From Rhizopus arrhizus (Eukaryota > Mucoromycota > Mucoromycetes > Mucorales > Rhizopodaceae), in contig JAKZZE010000035.1 in the NCBI GenBank assembly GCA_024220505.1, positions 124,001-188,000 of the forward strand: DNA of 64,000 nucleotides. The letters are read 5' to 3'. Below, piece after piece: positions 42,495 to 51,645 of this stretch. Under the pieces are notes generated by a model, which did not search any database, was not told the DNA's origin, and was given only the letters and a program-made list of their open reading frames with translations. The position numbers were made by a program, and so were the translations under genes. Each line of letters opens with the position of its first letter. Position 1 is the first letter of the stretch.

Positions 42495-42919
42495 CCAAAC
42501 AATAACTCACCAAACAGTATAAATACTGAGGATTTATTCCTCAGGATATAAAAACTTCACTTCGATCTTTGCACTTTAAAACTTTTACTTACAAAATCTA
42601 CAACTTTATTTACTTTGTTTTTCTTTGAATAAATTTATCAATTATCCTTTTAAAAAGCTCTTTTGATATTCTATTATAATTACAAAGTCAAGTCCCTTGA
42701 AGCTAACTATCTTCATTGTATCCCTTTTTATTTTATTTTTACTTTAAACAAACCTTTTTACGAATCAAAACAAGATTGATCTACTTTACAAGATCTGGTG
42801 GTCACTATATCAAGCGAATCAAGCCAAATCCAATTCACAAAAAGTCAACTCTTATATCAATTATAACTCAAATCTCTGCTTATTTAAACCTTAACCCAAT
42901 AAACCCAAACAAAATTACA
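42397..42919 (+). repeat. 3' LTR of gypsy A2
   Basis: 523 bp from TGTAACACAAGAACC to AAAATTACA. It has a TATA-like AGTATAAATACT near 42518, an AATAAA near 42628, and the AGATCTGGTGGTCACT box at 42791-42806, about 115 bp from its end. It is preceded by the tract CGTGGTGGCGGGATC, similar to the one before the A1 3' LTR. Confidence 0.82.
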
Positions 42920-43397
42920 ATATTTTTTTAACCTTTTGATATTTTTTAACCTTTTGATATTTTTTTTAACCTTTTGATATTTTTACATTTTGTAAAAATT
43001 GAATTTTATATTTTTGCCTATAAAAAGTCCAGCTTTTTATTCTTTTGACTTTACTTTTCTTGACTTACCTCAACTTGCCTTTTTAACAATATAATATATT
43101 TTATCAATAAACCAAGTATCCTTATCTCTGAATCTTTGGATATAACACTCTTAAAATACAAGCAAGACAAGTCCCTTGAAGCCAATTATCTTCATTGTAA
43201 ATCCTTTTAATACTCTTATCAAGTTATCTGAATATAAAACAAGTTTGATCTACTTAACAAGATCTGGTGGTCACTTACAAGCGAACCTAATATCAATACT
43301 CTACCCAACTCTTATTTTTCTATCCATTTTCATCAACTTTACTCTATTTCAAAACCATTAACTCTTACAAGCCATTGAAGCAACAACGAAAATTACA
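42920..43397 (+). repeat. Degenerate LTR adjoining gypsy A2
   Basis: A second plus-strand LTR-like block. It starts with a 19-bp tandem repeat (TAACCTTTTGATATTTTTT, three copies, 42929-42984), has a TATA-like CTATAAAAAGTCC, carries the AGATCTGGTGGTCACT box at 43260-43275, and ends GAAAATTACA. It resembles the second half of the A2 LTR and has no internal domain. Confidence 0.65.
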
Positions 43398-43620
43398 ACA
43401 CGAACAATGATTTAGTCCCCGATACAAACATGTACAATTACAGTTTGGATGAAGAACATGAACTTTAATATACAGTTCAGGACAAGAGACAAAAGACACC
43501 CCATATTTTTTATATAAATAAGATGAATATTTTGAACAAAATAACAAACATTCAATAAATCAAATCTTCTCGCGCTTAAAAAGGAATTGTTTCTTATTGG
43601 GTCTGTTTAGGAAAGGGGAG
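43398..43620 (+). repeat. LTR 5' fragment
   Basis: It contains TATATAAATAAGATGAATATT and TTCTTATTGGGTCTG, the mirror of sequence in the minus-strand LTRs at 46680-46900 and 48040-48150. It is cut before the box region, at the edge of the Tc1 relic T8. Confidence 0.6.
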
Positions 43621-43677
43621 TTTTAGGTAAATATAATATAGCAATCAAAGATAAAGAAATACTGTTAGAACTTGGTA

Positions 43678-45273
43678 CAGTGCCCCACAAAACCCTTCAA
43701 GTGTTTTGCTTTTTTTCGTTTTTTGCTTGTCACGAAGCATTGAGTACTACAATTGGTAGCATGCTATACCTTATTTGAAAGCTACGGTGGCAGGGTATTT
43801 GGATAATGTTTAAACTCCGAGATCCATGCAATGGCCGCGGAGTAATGACACTCTAAAAACAGACACACTTGAAGGGTTTTGTGGAATTTAAAAAATCTCA
43901 TGTTAATGTCATAAAAATCATCATAAACGTCACAAAAATGTGATTTGTCAACTTTTTGTGTAAAACGTTTTGTTTATTTACAACTTTCTATTTTTTTGTT
44001 TGCCTTTTTTTATAACATAACCTAATTAAGTGACATGCGACCAATTAGCAATGACATGCAGAACAGAATCGTTCAACTTCTTAAAGAAAGAGTTTCTGGA
44101 GAAGAAGTATCAACGAAGACTGGTGTCAGTACTGGAACTATTTCAAAAATCCGAAAAAACCATGATTTGGGAGATTTCAAAACTAATGAAGGCAGGCCAT
44201 TCGTAATCTCGACATTACCAGGTCGTCGAATCTTGCGAAACTTCAACTCTGGCAATTACAAAAATGCTTCAGACGCTGCTAGAAAGTTGTTAGAAGATGG
44301 TGAAAATATTAGTGCTGAGACTATTAGACGTTTTTTAAAAGAATCAGGTTATGCAGCAATTCATAAGCCTAAAGTCCTACCTTTGACTAAGCACCGTATT
44401 AAGAAAAGATATGAATTTGCACGTGCGCATCTATCATGGACCATCGAGGACTGGAAAAAGGTCATTTTCAGCGACGAAATTAAAGTGAATAGAATTGGCT
44501 CAGACGGTTTACAATGGACTTGGACAAATGGTGACAAGTTAAAGGACTTTCAGGTTCAGCATATGATCAAGCATGGAGGAGGTTCATTGATGCTGTGGGG
44601 CTGTTTAACATGGTATGGCGCTGGATACCTATCGAATATCAAGAGAAGCATCAATTCTGACTTTTATATTGGTATTTTGGAAGATGAATTAATGAAAACG
44701 ATTGATTAGTATGACCTTCAAAAAGAAGATATTATATTTCAGCAAGACAATGCTAGTATCCATACTGCCAAAAAAGTCTCTGAATGACTGGAAAACAATA
44801 ATATTACTGTATCAAGATGGCCACCTCACTCTCCTGACTTAAATCCTATTGAGAACCTATGGTCAATCGTAAACCGTCGTTTATTACAATATGAAAAGCA
44901 GCCTGACGGAATGCTCGAATTATGGTCAAGAGTAGAGAACGTTTGGGAGTCAATTACTCAGAATGAGTGTCAAAAACTCATAGAAATTATGCCTAAACGC
45001 ATTAAAGCAGTTTACAATGCAAAAGGAGGACATCCTAAATATTAATTGTTGTTAAACAAAAATTCCACAAAACCCTTCAAGTGTGTGTCTGTTTTTAGAG
45101 TGTCATTACTCCGCGGCCATTGCATGGATCTCGGAGTTTAAACATTATCCAAATACCCTGCCACCGTAGCTTTCAAATAAGGTATAGCATGCTACCAATT
45201 GTAGTACTCAATGCTTCGTGACAAGCAAAAAACGAAAAAAAGCAAAACACTTGAAGGGTTTTGTGGGGCACTG
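43678..45273 (+). mobile_element. Tc1/mariner element T7
   Basis: A 1,596-bp element with TA at 43676-43677 and 45274-45275. The ends are about 211-bp inverted repeats that differ only by a 2-bp ACAC length change. Each end has an outer ACAAAACCCTTCAAGTG and an inner, opposite-facing CACTTGAAGGGTTTTGTGG, about 180 bp apart. It is inserted inside the transposase relic T8. Confidence 0.93.
44035..45045 (+). pseudogene. Tc1-type transposase of T7 with two stops
   Basis: The 337-codon frame from ATG 44035 is otherwise complete: helix-turn-helix (SGEEVSTKTGVSTGTISKI), GRPF hinge, FSDEIKVNRIGSDG, KHGGGSLMLWGC, FQQDNASIHTAKK, HSPDLNPIENLW and NAKGGHPKY at the end, with DD34E spacing. It is interrupted by TAG at 44707-44709 and TGA at 44785-44787. 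The latter replaces a normally conserved Trp (TGG to TGA). The long repeats are almost perfect, so inactivation is recent, or the stops arose after insertion. Confidence 0.9.
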
Positions 45274-45563
45274 TATCAGTGTAAGGTATATAAAATATTG
45301 GTATGCTCAAAGTCTGGATTTAAGTCATATAAAGCATGTTTGGCATCAGCTCAAACTTAATCTGACAGCACATGAAGTCGGAGAAAGAGGTGCCAGAAAA
45401 CTTTAGCAACTTGTGGATGTAGAGCGAAATAAACTCAATGCGAATGTTTGCAAGAGGTACATCAATAATATGCCGGTCAAAGTGGAAGCAGTTATTAAAG
45501 CAAAGGGAAGATACAGAAAAGATTAAATAAAGATAGCGAATTTTGAAAAATCATCATTGGCTT

Positions 45564-45989
45564 TGTTGTATCCACACAACTAGTAAAGTGAACATTCATG
45601 GATAAACGAGAGATCTCCGCAATAGCCAACTCTGCCCTGTTGTCCCTATCGGCGTTCCCACGACTATATCGGAACCTGATTACAACAACGGCAGTTCAAT
45701 CCAACCTTATTCGATAATTATCGTTAGATCAATAATTTATCTACTTCATTGTCCCTTGATTCGTCAAGAAGACAGCGGCTATTGATTATCTACTATCTTT
45801 CCTTTATCTTCCCATTCTTCCCACATCATTCTTTTAACCGATTAATTGAAATAGCGGTAAAGATCCAGACATCCAAAAAGTATAAATAGCCTCAAATGTT
45901 TTTTTATTAATAAAGCAACATATAATCTTTAGTTTCACAACTATTGTCTTTTTTAGTTTTTGTCTCTTATTTTAATACTTGGCAAAACA
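45564..45989. repeat. Solo LTR with 5-bp duplication GGCTT
   Basis: 426 bp from TGTTGTATCCACACAAC to TACTTGGCAAAACA, flanked by GGCTT at 45559-45563 and 45990-45994. It has a TATA-like GTATAAATAGCC and AATAAAGC on plus. It lacks the AGATCT box of the other LTRs and has a 5-bp rather than a 4-bp duplication, so it is a different family, perhaps Ty1/copia (inference). Confidence 0.85.
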
Positions 45990-46183
45990 GGCTTTTCTAT
46001 GGCTGTTTTTCCCTTTTTAAAAAACTTCTACTTAAGATACAGTCAATCTCTATAATGTATTATATGCACTTTTGCTTTCTTAGTTAGCTTATGTGATATC
46101 AAAGCTCTGACGAATGTATACCCTAAAATAAAAAGATATGAAGACAAATCGAACGGAGGTTGCTCATATTTTTTCACGTACTG

Positions 46184-46894
46184 TATATGTTTTTGTATTT
46201 TATGATTTTGTTCTGTTTTTGGTATTTTGAATGGTTGTTATAACATAAGAGGCGGTTGTTGTATAGTGTAAGGTGGTTGTTACAAACTGCAAGGCGTTCG
46301 TTATAAACTGCAACGATTTAAATTCCGCCATTTTATTCTTGTGTGTTACAGTTCGTTCAAAAAGTTGGTTCTTGTGTTACATTGTAAAACAAGCTTGACA
46401 AATATTGTAACTTGCTAGTACTTGGGATTTGGATTGTATTAAGGTGATGTAGATTCGTTTAGTTTGAAGTTTGAAGTCTTGAATGACCTGAGTTTGATTA
46501 ACTTGACTGAACGTTTAACAGTTCTTTTGATAAAGTAATTTGATTTTAAGTAGTGACCACCAGATCTTTATAGATCAATAAGGTTAGGAGTAAGATTGTT
46601 TAGTAAAAGATAAAAATAAAAGGGGTCTTTCTTGATTCGTGATAAATCAGGTATCAGATCAGAAAGAATAAGTAAAATAAAAAGAAAAGAAAAGGTAATT
46701 GTGACCCAATAAGAAGAGATTGCTTTTTAAGCCCAAGAAGATATGATTTATTGGATGTTTTTTATTTTGGTTAAAATATTCATCTTATTTATATAAAAAA
46801 AGGCATGGCTTATTGTTTATGTCGAACGACATCAATGTCGCTGGACATCAAAATTTGTTCTTCTGATCATCATTGTTCTGAACTGTAAATTACA
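46184..46894 (-). repeat. Minus-strand LTR fragments
   Basis: 46186-46379 is an LTR start read on minus (TGTAACACAAGAACCAACTT at 46379), like that of A2. 46406-46894 (489 bp) is an LTR with TGTAACTTG and AAATTACA ends and the inverted box AGTGACCACCAGATCTT at 46552-46568. No clear target duplication was found (left ATAT, right GTTC). Confidence 0.6.
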
Positions 46895-47747
46895 GTTCAT
46901 GTGTCGTGTTTAATCACGAATAGTCTTTTTATAGTAATTAACAAAGGTACCGATAACTTATTAAGTAGTAAAAGATTGATTGATTTTATTTAATAAAGAT
47001 AATGTCTATTTATACTATTTTACATTTGCTGCGGAGGTGATGTTGTTATTGTTGTATAATGGTAAAAGTAGTTCAAGAAAAGGTAGAAACAAAGATCAAG
47101 AAACAGTGTAGATACTTTTTGAGACTGATCTTTATTTCAGTTTAAGTTAAAGTAAAAATTATTCTAATTGAAGGCAGGTATTTATATCTTATTGAGTGAG
47201 TGGCTTGATATCTTCTATTGTAAGCGTTCTTCTAATATTCAGGTACTTTAGCAAGTGTCATCTATAATTATGATTATGAAAACTTTTCATTTGTTCTTTT
47301 GTATGTCTGTCATAGATTATCTTTTATTCTGGGGATTCCTCACTGATTTGAATAACGTTATTTTACGCGTTATTTCAATTATGTGAAAGATTAGCAATAT
47401 TCCTGATATTGGATTGGATCTTGTTATTTTAGTTGATACTTCTTCTTATCAAAGAACTCTTATTAATACAAAACATATTCTTTTAGAATATGTTTAATTG
47501 GAATTGATTGTATGATCTTATTTAAATAAGCTTATATTTTATTTTATTTAATTATGATCTTGTATTAAGACTTATGTTTATCAATGTCTACTACGATCAG
47601 TTGCTGTTCTACAACAGTTATATTTTGTTACAATGTTAATATTGAAAGTACTGCGACATTGCTGCGACATTGCTGCGACATTGCTGCGACTATACTGCGG
47701 ATGACAACTGTAGGTAGAAGTATCAAAAAAGGAATATTTGTAACACT
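46895..47747. other. Unassigned repeat-derived AT-rich stretch
   Basis: No gene is seen. 46919-47060 resembles 49307-49440 (shared AATAGTCTTTTTATA and TAATTAACAAA), so it is part of another dispersed repeat. 47651-47690 is an 11-bp tandem repeat (CTGCGACATTG, nearly four copies). Confidence 0.55.
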
Positions 47748-48206
47748 GTAACTTGTTAGTACTTGGGATTTGGATTGTATTAAGGTGATGTAGATTCGTT
47801 TAGTTTGAAGTTTGAAGTCTTGAATGACCTGAGTTTGATTAACTTGACTGAACGTTTAACAGTTCTTTTGATAAAGTAATTTGATTTTAAGTAGTGACCA
47901 CCAGATCTTTATAGATCAATAAGGTTAGGAGTAAGATTGTTTAATAAAAGATAAAAATAAAAGGGGTCTTTCTTGATTCGTGATAAATCAGGTATCAGAT
48001 CAGAAAGAATAAGTAAAATAAAAAGAAAAGAAAAGGTGTTTGTGACCCAATAAGAAACAATTGCTTTTAAGCGCAAGAAGATTTTGTTTATTGAATGTCT
48101 TTCATTTTGTTTAAAAATATTCATCTTATTTATATAAAAAAAAGGTGTGGCTTATTGTTTATGTTGTTTGTTATCTATGTCGCTGGAAATCAATGTTGCT
48201 GGACAT
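47748..48206 (-). repeat. Minus-strand LTR interrupted by a solo LTR
   Basis: It is a close copy of the 46406-46894 LTR (TGTAACTTG start on plus, box at 47893-47908). Its sequence resumes at 48783 after the solo LTR 48207-48782 (GTCGCTGGACATC). Confidence 0.65.
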
Positions 48207-48782
48207 TGTGAGATTGGAGTTTATAGGGTTTATATAGTATAAAATAGGTTTTGTTTTATAAGATTCTTGATGTGAGACCAAAGTTTCGAATAGAGTTTGG
48301 TTCCAAAGTAGTAATAATTTGAATATAAGTTCGCTTGTAAGAAGTGACCACCAGATCTTGTTAAGTAGATCAAACTGTTGTGAATAAAATAAAGTAAAAA
48401 GATAAAAAAAAAGGGATTACAATGAAGTGTATTTGCTTCAAGGGACTTCTTGTTCTTGATATTCGATAAAATAAAAGAAAAACAAAAGAGATTTACTTTG
48501 TATGATATTTATTAAAATAATCAAAAAGTAAAGTAAATAAGTGAAGTAAAACAAAAGTTAAAAGTGAAGTAAGTCAAGAGTATAAGAAATATTGAAGTTA
48601 TTTATATGTTTTTGGCTTTTCTGATTATATGCTGTTTTTGATGATTTTGTGGACATTCTGTATTTTTTTGTATTTTTCTGGATTTATCTGTATTCATACG
48701 TATTTGTTTGTATTTTCCTGGGTTTGAATTAGTTGGAGAGAGAAAAGTCAAATGCTGCAAAAGTTTGCTGCATTGTGTTACA
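48207..48782 (-). repeat. Solo LTR, 4-bp duplication ACAT
   Basis: 576 bp from TGTGAGATTGGAG to GCATTGTGTTACA, with ACAT at 48203-48206 and 48783-48786. The inverted box AGTGACCACCAGATCT is at 48343-48358. On minus it begins TGTAACACAATGCAGC. It is nested in the LTR that starts at 47748. Confidence 0.85.
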
Positions 48783-48872
48783 ACATCAATGTCGCTGGAC
48801 ATCAAAATTGGTTCTTGTGATCATCATTGTTCTCAGGATCCAAAATTTCATCATTTGTGCTACTGTTATTTT

Positions 48873-49235
48873 TGTAACCTTGTGGGTTTATTGAGTGCTT
48901 TATATAGAAGTTTTTCTTGAAATTTCAAAGTAAGGTACTGTAGTGACCACCAGATCTTTTATGTAAGATCAAATATAAGTAAATAAAATGTAAAGATAAA
49001 AATAAAGGGATCAGGAACTTTTTATGAGAAGGTTGCCTGTTTATTGAATAAAATATATAATAAAATATATGAGTAGAACTGTCCTGTCCTTTTTCTTTGA
49101 CTAAATGGTTGGGATATTTATATGCTGTAATTTTTTTTTTTTCTTTTTGACTTTTTTCATTTTTTTGACTTTTTTCATTTTTTTTGACTTTTTTCATTTT
49201 TTTGACTTTTTTCATTTTTTAGCTTCTTTGTTACA
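48873..49235 (-). repeat. Probable short LTR relic
   Basis: TGTAACCTTG to CTTTGTTACA, with the inverted box at 48942-48957 and four copies of a 19-bp T-rich unit (TTTTTTGACTTTTTTCATT) at 49140-49216. No target duplication is seen. 49236-49478 that follows is unassigned repeat-like sequence. Confidence 0.5.
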
Positions 49236-49478
49236 CTACAACACTATCCAAAATGAGAATAAAATATACGACAGTTCGTGTTACAATATTGTCGTTGTTG
49301 ATCACCAATAGTCTTTTTATATTAATTAACAAAAGTACAGATAACTTATTAAAGTCGTGAATGAATCTTTATTTAATTAAAATAGAGGAATATTTATATT
49401 ATTTCTATATGCTGCGGTTGCGTATCTATTATTTTAATATTGAATGTATGGTGCTGCGGTTTCTACTGCGGTTGATAT

Positions 49479-50034
49479 TGTGAGATTGTTAGGCTTTCGG
49501 GTTTAAGTAGGTTTGATATAAGTTTTTGAGACAAAGTTTTGATAATTGAATAAGGTATCGGACAAAGTAATATCCAAAAAGAGTAGATAATTTGAGTTGT
49601 AAGTTCGCTTGAGTAGAGTGACCACCAGATCTTGTTAAGTAGATCAGTCTGAATTGAATAAAAGTAAAATAAAAAGATGAAAGATAAAAAATAAAATAAA
49701 AAGAGATTACAATGAAGTATATGATTCAAGGGATTATTGATTCTTCCTATTTATAAAATAAAAGAAGTATTTTGTTTCAAAGGAGATTTATTTGGATAAG
49801 GTAAGATAATAATAATAATAATTCTTGATAAATTGTTGATATTTATATGTTTTTGGTTTTCTTGATTTTGTGATGTTTTTAGATTTTTGTGTTTTCCTTT
49901 GAATTGTGAATTTAGTTGAGTTATTCAATTTCATTGAGTTTATCAAAAATATTGAGGACATGAACTTAGTTCAGGTCCGAACTTTCTTCGTCAAGTGGTA
50001 CAGTTTGATTGAAAAAATTTCTATTTTCGTCACA
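49479..50034 (-). repeat. Solo LTR, 4-bp duplication ATAT
   Basis: 556 bp from TGTGAGATTG to TTTTCGTCACA, with ATAT at 49475-49478 and 50035-50038. The inverted box is at 49617-49632. It is a more diverged member of the family at 48207 and 50828. Confidence 0.7.
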
Positions 50035-50038
50035 ATAT

Positions 50039-50827
50039 ATTGTTTTTGAATAGTCCAAAAGAAGTACAATGTAGCATACCAAATTTAGAATGAAAAGTAT
50101 GACAATGTCGTGCTCTTTATAGTATTGTATATAAAAGGAAATATAAGTATATAGTCTTAAAGATTAGGTAGTAGATAATTGTCCTTTTATTTCTAATAAT
50201 TATTGGGTCTATTTATATTACTTTACAAAACTAAGATATATACAAGTATTGTCATAATTCATGAGTCATGTTGATATTGAATATAAACAACTCTCTTGTG
50301 AGTCATAGCATGTAACTTGTTGTGTTTTAATCGCAAGATTAAATAAAAAATTAAACAAAAAAACAATAGCAGCAATATAAAATTAAAATCCTTCTTTATT
50401 GCAGATTTCTTTATATTGCGAAAAGGCCTCGCTTTATGGATAAAAAGTTGGCATCTATTTATATTCTTTGTGAGCGTAGATATCAAAGATATAGACTCGG
50501 TCACGATGTCGTGCTGAAGAACCAATGATTAAGCTAAAGCTTGTCGATGTTCTAATATATGCATCTGAAATTGAACAATAGAAATAATAACCAGTCAATT
50601 AACTTTGATCTAATTACTTTTGGGGTTGACAATTGATTAGACTCTCTAGGATGACAGATATTGATCTTATTGTTCTAAATTTGGAAAAGTGTGGAATTGT
50701 TCAATCATAGTTTAATCTTTTGTGTATCATTATTTATAATACAACTGATATCATATAGAAAATAACTATGTTTACAACATGTTGAATACAAACTTCATTA
50801 AAAGGAAAGCAACACAAATATCCATAT
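50039..50827. other. Unassigned AT-rich stretch
   Basis: No gene, RNA or element boundary was recognised. A short segment around 50380-50500 has AATAAAGAAGG on minus and could be further LTR debris. Confidence 0.5.
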
Positions 50828-51418
50828 TGTGAGATTGGAGTTTGTAAGGTTTTTATAGTGTTAAATAGGTTTGATTTAAGAGAGTCTTGATATAAGATCA
50901 AAGGTTTAGGTAGGATTTGATTTCAAAAAGAGTAATGATTTGAATATAAGTTCGCTTGTAAGAAGTGACCACCAGATCTTGTTAAGTAGATCAAACTGTT
51001 GTGAATAAAATAAAGTAAAAAGATAAAAAAAAAGGGATTACAATGAAGTGTATTTGCTTCAAGGGACTTCTTGTTCTTGATATTAGATAAAATAAACGAA
51101 AAACAAAAGAGATTTACTTTGTATGATATTTATTAAAATAATCAAAAAGTAAAGTAAATAAGTGAAGTAAAACAAAAGTTAAAAGTGAAGTAAGTAAGTC
51201 AAGAGTAAGTTAAAAGTATAAGAAATATTGAAGTTATTTATATGTTTTTGGCTTTTCTGATTATATGCTGTTTTTGATGATTTTGTAGATATTCTGTATT
51301 TTTTTGTATTTTTCTGGATTTATCTGTATTCATACGTATTTGTTTGTATTTTCCTGGATTTGAATTAGTTGGAGAGAGAAAAGTCAAATGCTGCAAAAGT
51401 TTGCTGCATTGTGTTACA
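50828..51418 (-). repeat. Solo LTR, 4-bp duplication ATAT
   Basis: 591 bp, close to the solo LTR at 48207 (TGTGAGATTGGAG to GCATTGTGTTACA), flanked by ATAT at 50824-50827 and 51419-51422. The inverted box is at 50964-50979. Confidence 0.83.
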
Positions 51419-51515
51419 ATATATAGAATAAAAAGATATGACAACAATATAACAGAAGTAAAAAATAAGTCAATTTACATAATCGACTCCTACTTTTAAA
51501 AGATAGTTCAGTATT

Positions 51516-51588
51516 TGGAGAAGCTGGGCGTCGATCCCAGTGCCTCTCGCATGCTAAGCGAGCGCTCTACCATTTGAGCTACATCCCC
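51516..51588 (-). tRNA. tRNA-Ala (AGC)
   Basis: On minus, GGGGATGTAGCTCAAATGG starts a 73-nt cloverleaf. The anticodon stem CTCGC/GCGAG encloses TTAGCAT (anticodon AGC). The variable loop is AGGCA and the T arm CTGGG/CCCAG. The acceptor GGGGATG pairs with CTTCTCC apart from one T-T mismatch. There is no intron. Its 5' end is only 10 bp from the gypsy B LTR at 51598. Confidence 0.93.
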
Positions 51589-51597
51589 AGGTATGTG

Positions 51598-51645
51598 TGT
51601 CGTGCCACCAAAAAGAAGGATCAAACCCCGTGTTCCGGCCCGCAC
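51598..51645 (+). repeat. Left piece of the gypsy B 5' LTR
   Basis: TGTCGTGCCACCAAAAAG through GGCCCGCAC. The LTR resumes at 55498 after element F. The joined pieces equal the 3' LTR. Confidence 0.93.

Larger units (their letters stand above)
43621..45525 (+). pseudogene. Tc1 transposase C-terminal relic (T8), split by T7
   Basis: Reading across the T7 insertion, the frame gives KEILLELG, then WYAQSLDLSHIKHVWHQLKL (a decayed WPAQSPDLNPIEHVWHQLKL with the catalytic Glu replaced by Lys), a stop after GARKL, then NNMPVKVEAVIKAKGRY to a stop near 45525. It is a non-functional remnant. Confidence 0.75.
43621..46183 (+). mobile_element. Old Tc1/mariner relic T8, host of T7 and a solo LTR
   Basis: The right end CACGTACTG-TA at 46183 has the usual Tc1 form. 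With T7 and the solo LTR removed, 43621-43677 joins 45276-45558 and 45995-46183. The left terminus is missing. A Tc1 C-terminal coding relic lies within it. It is older than T7, since T7 is inserted in it. Confidence 0.65.
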
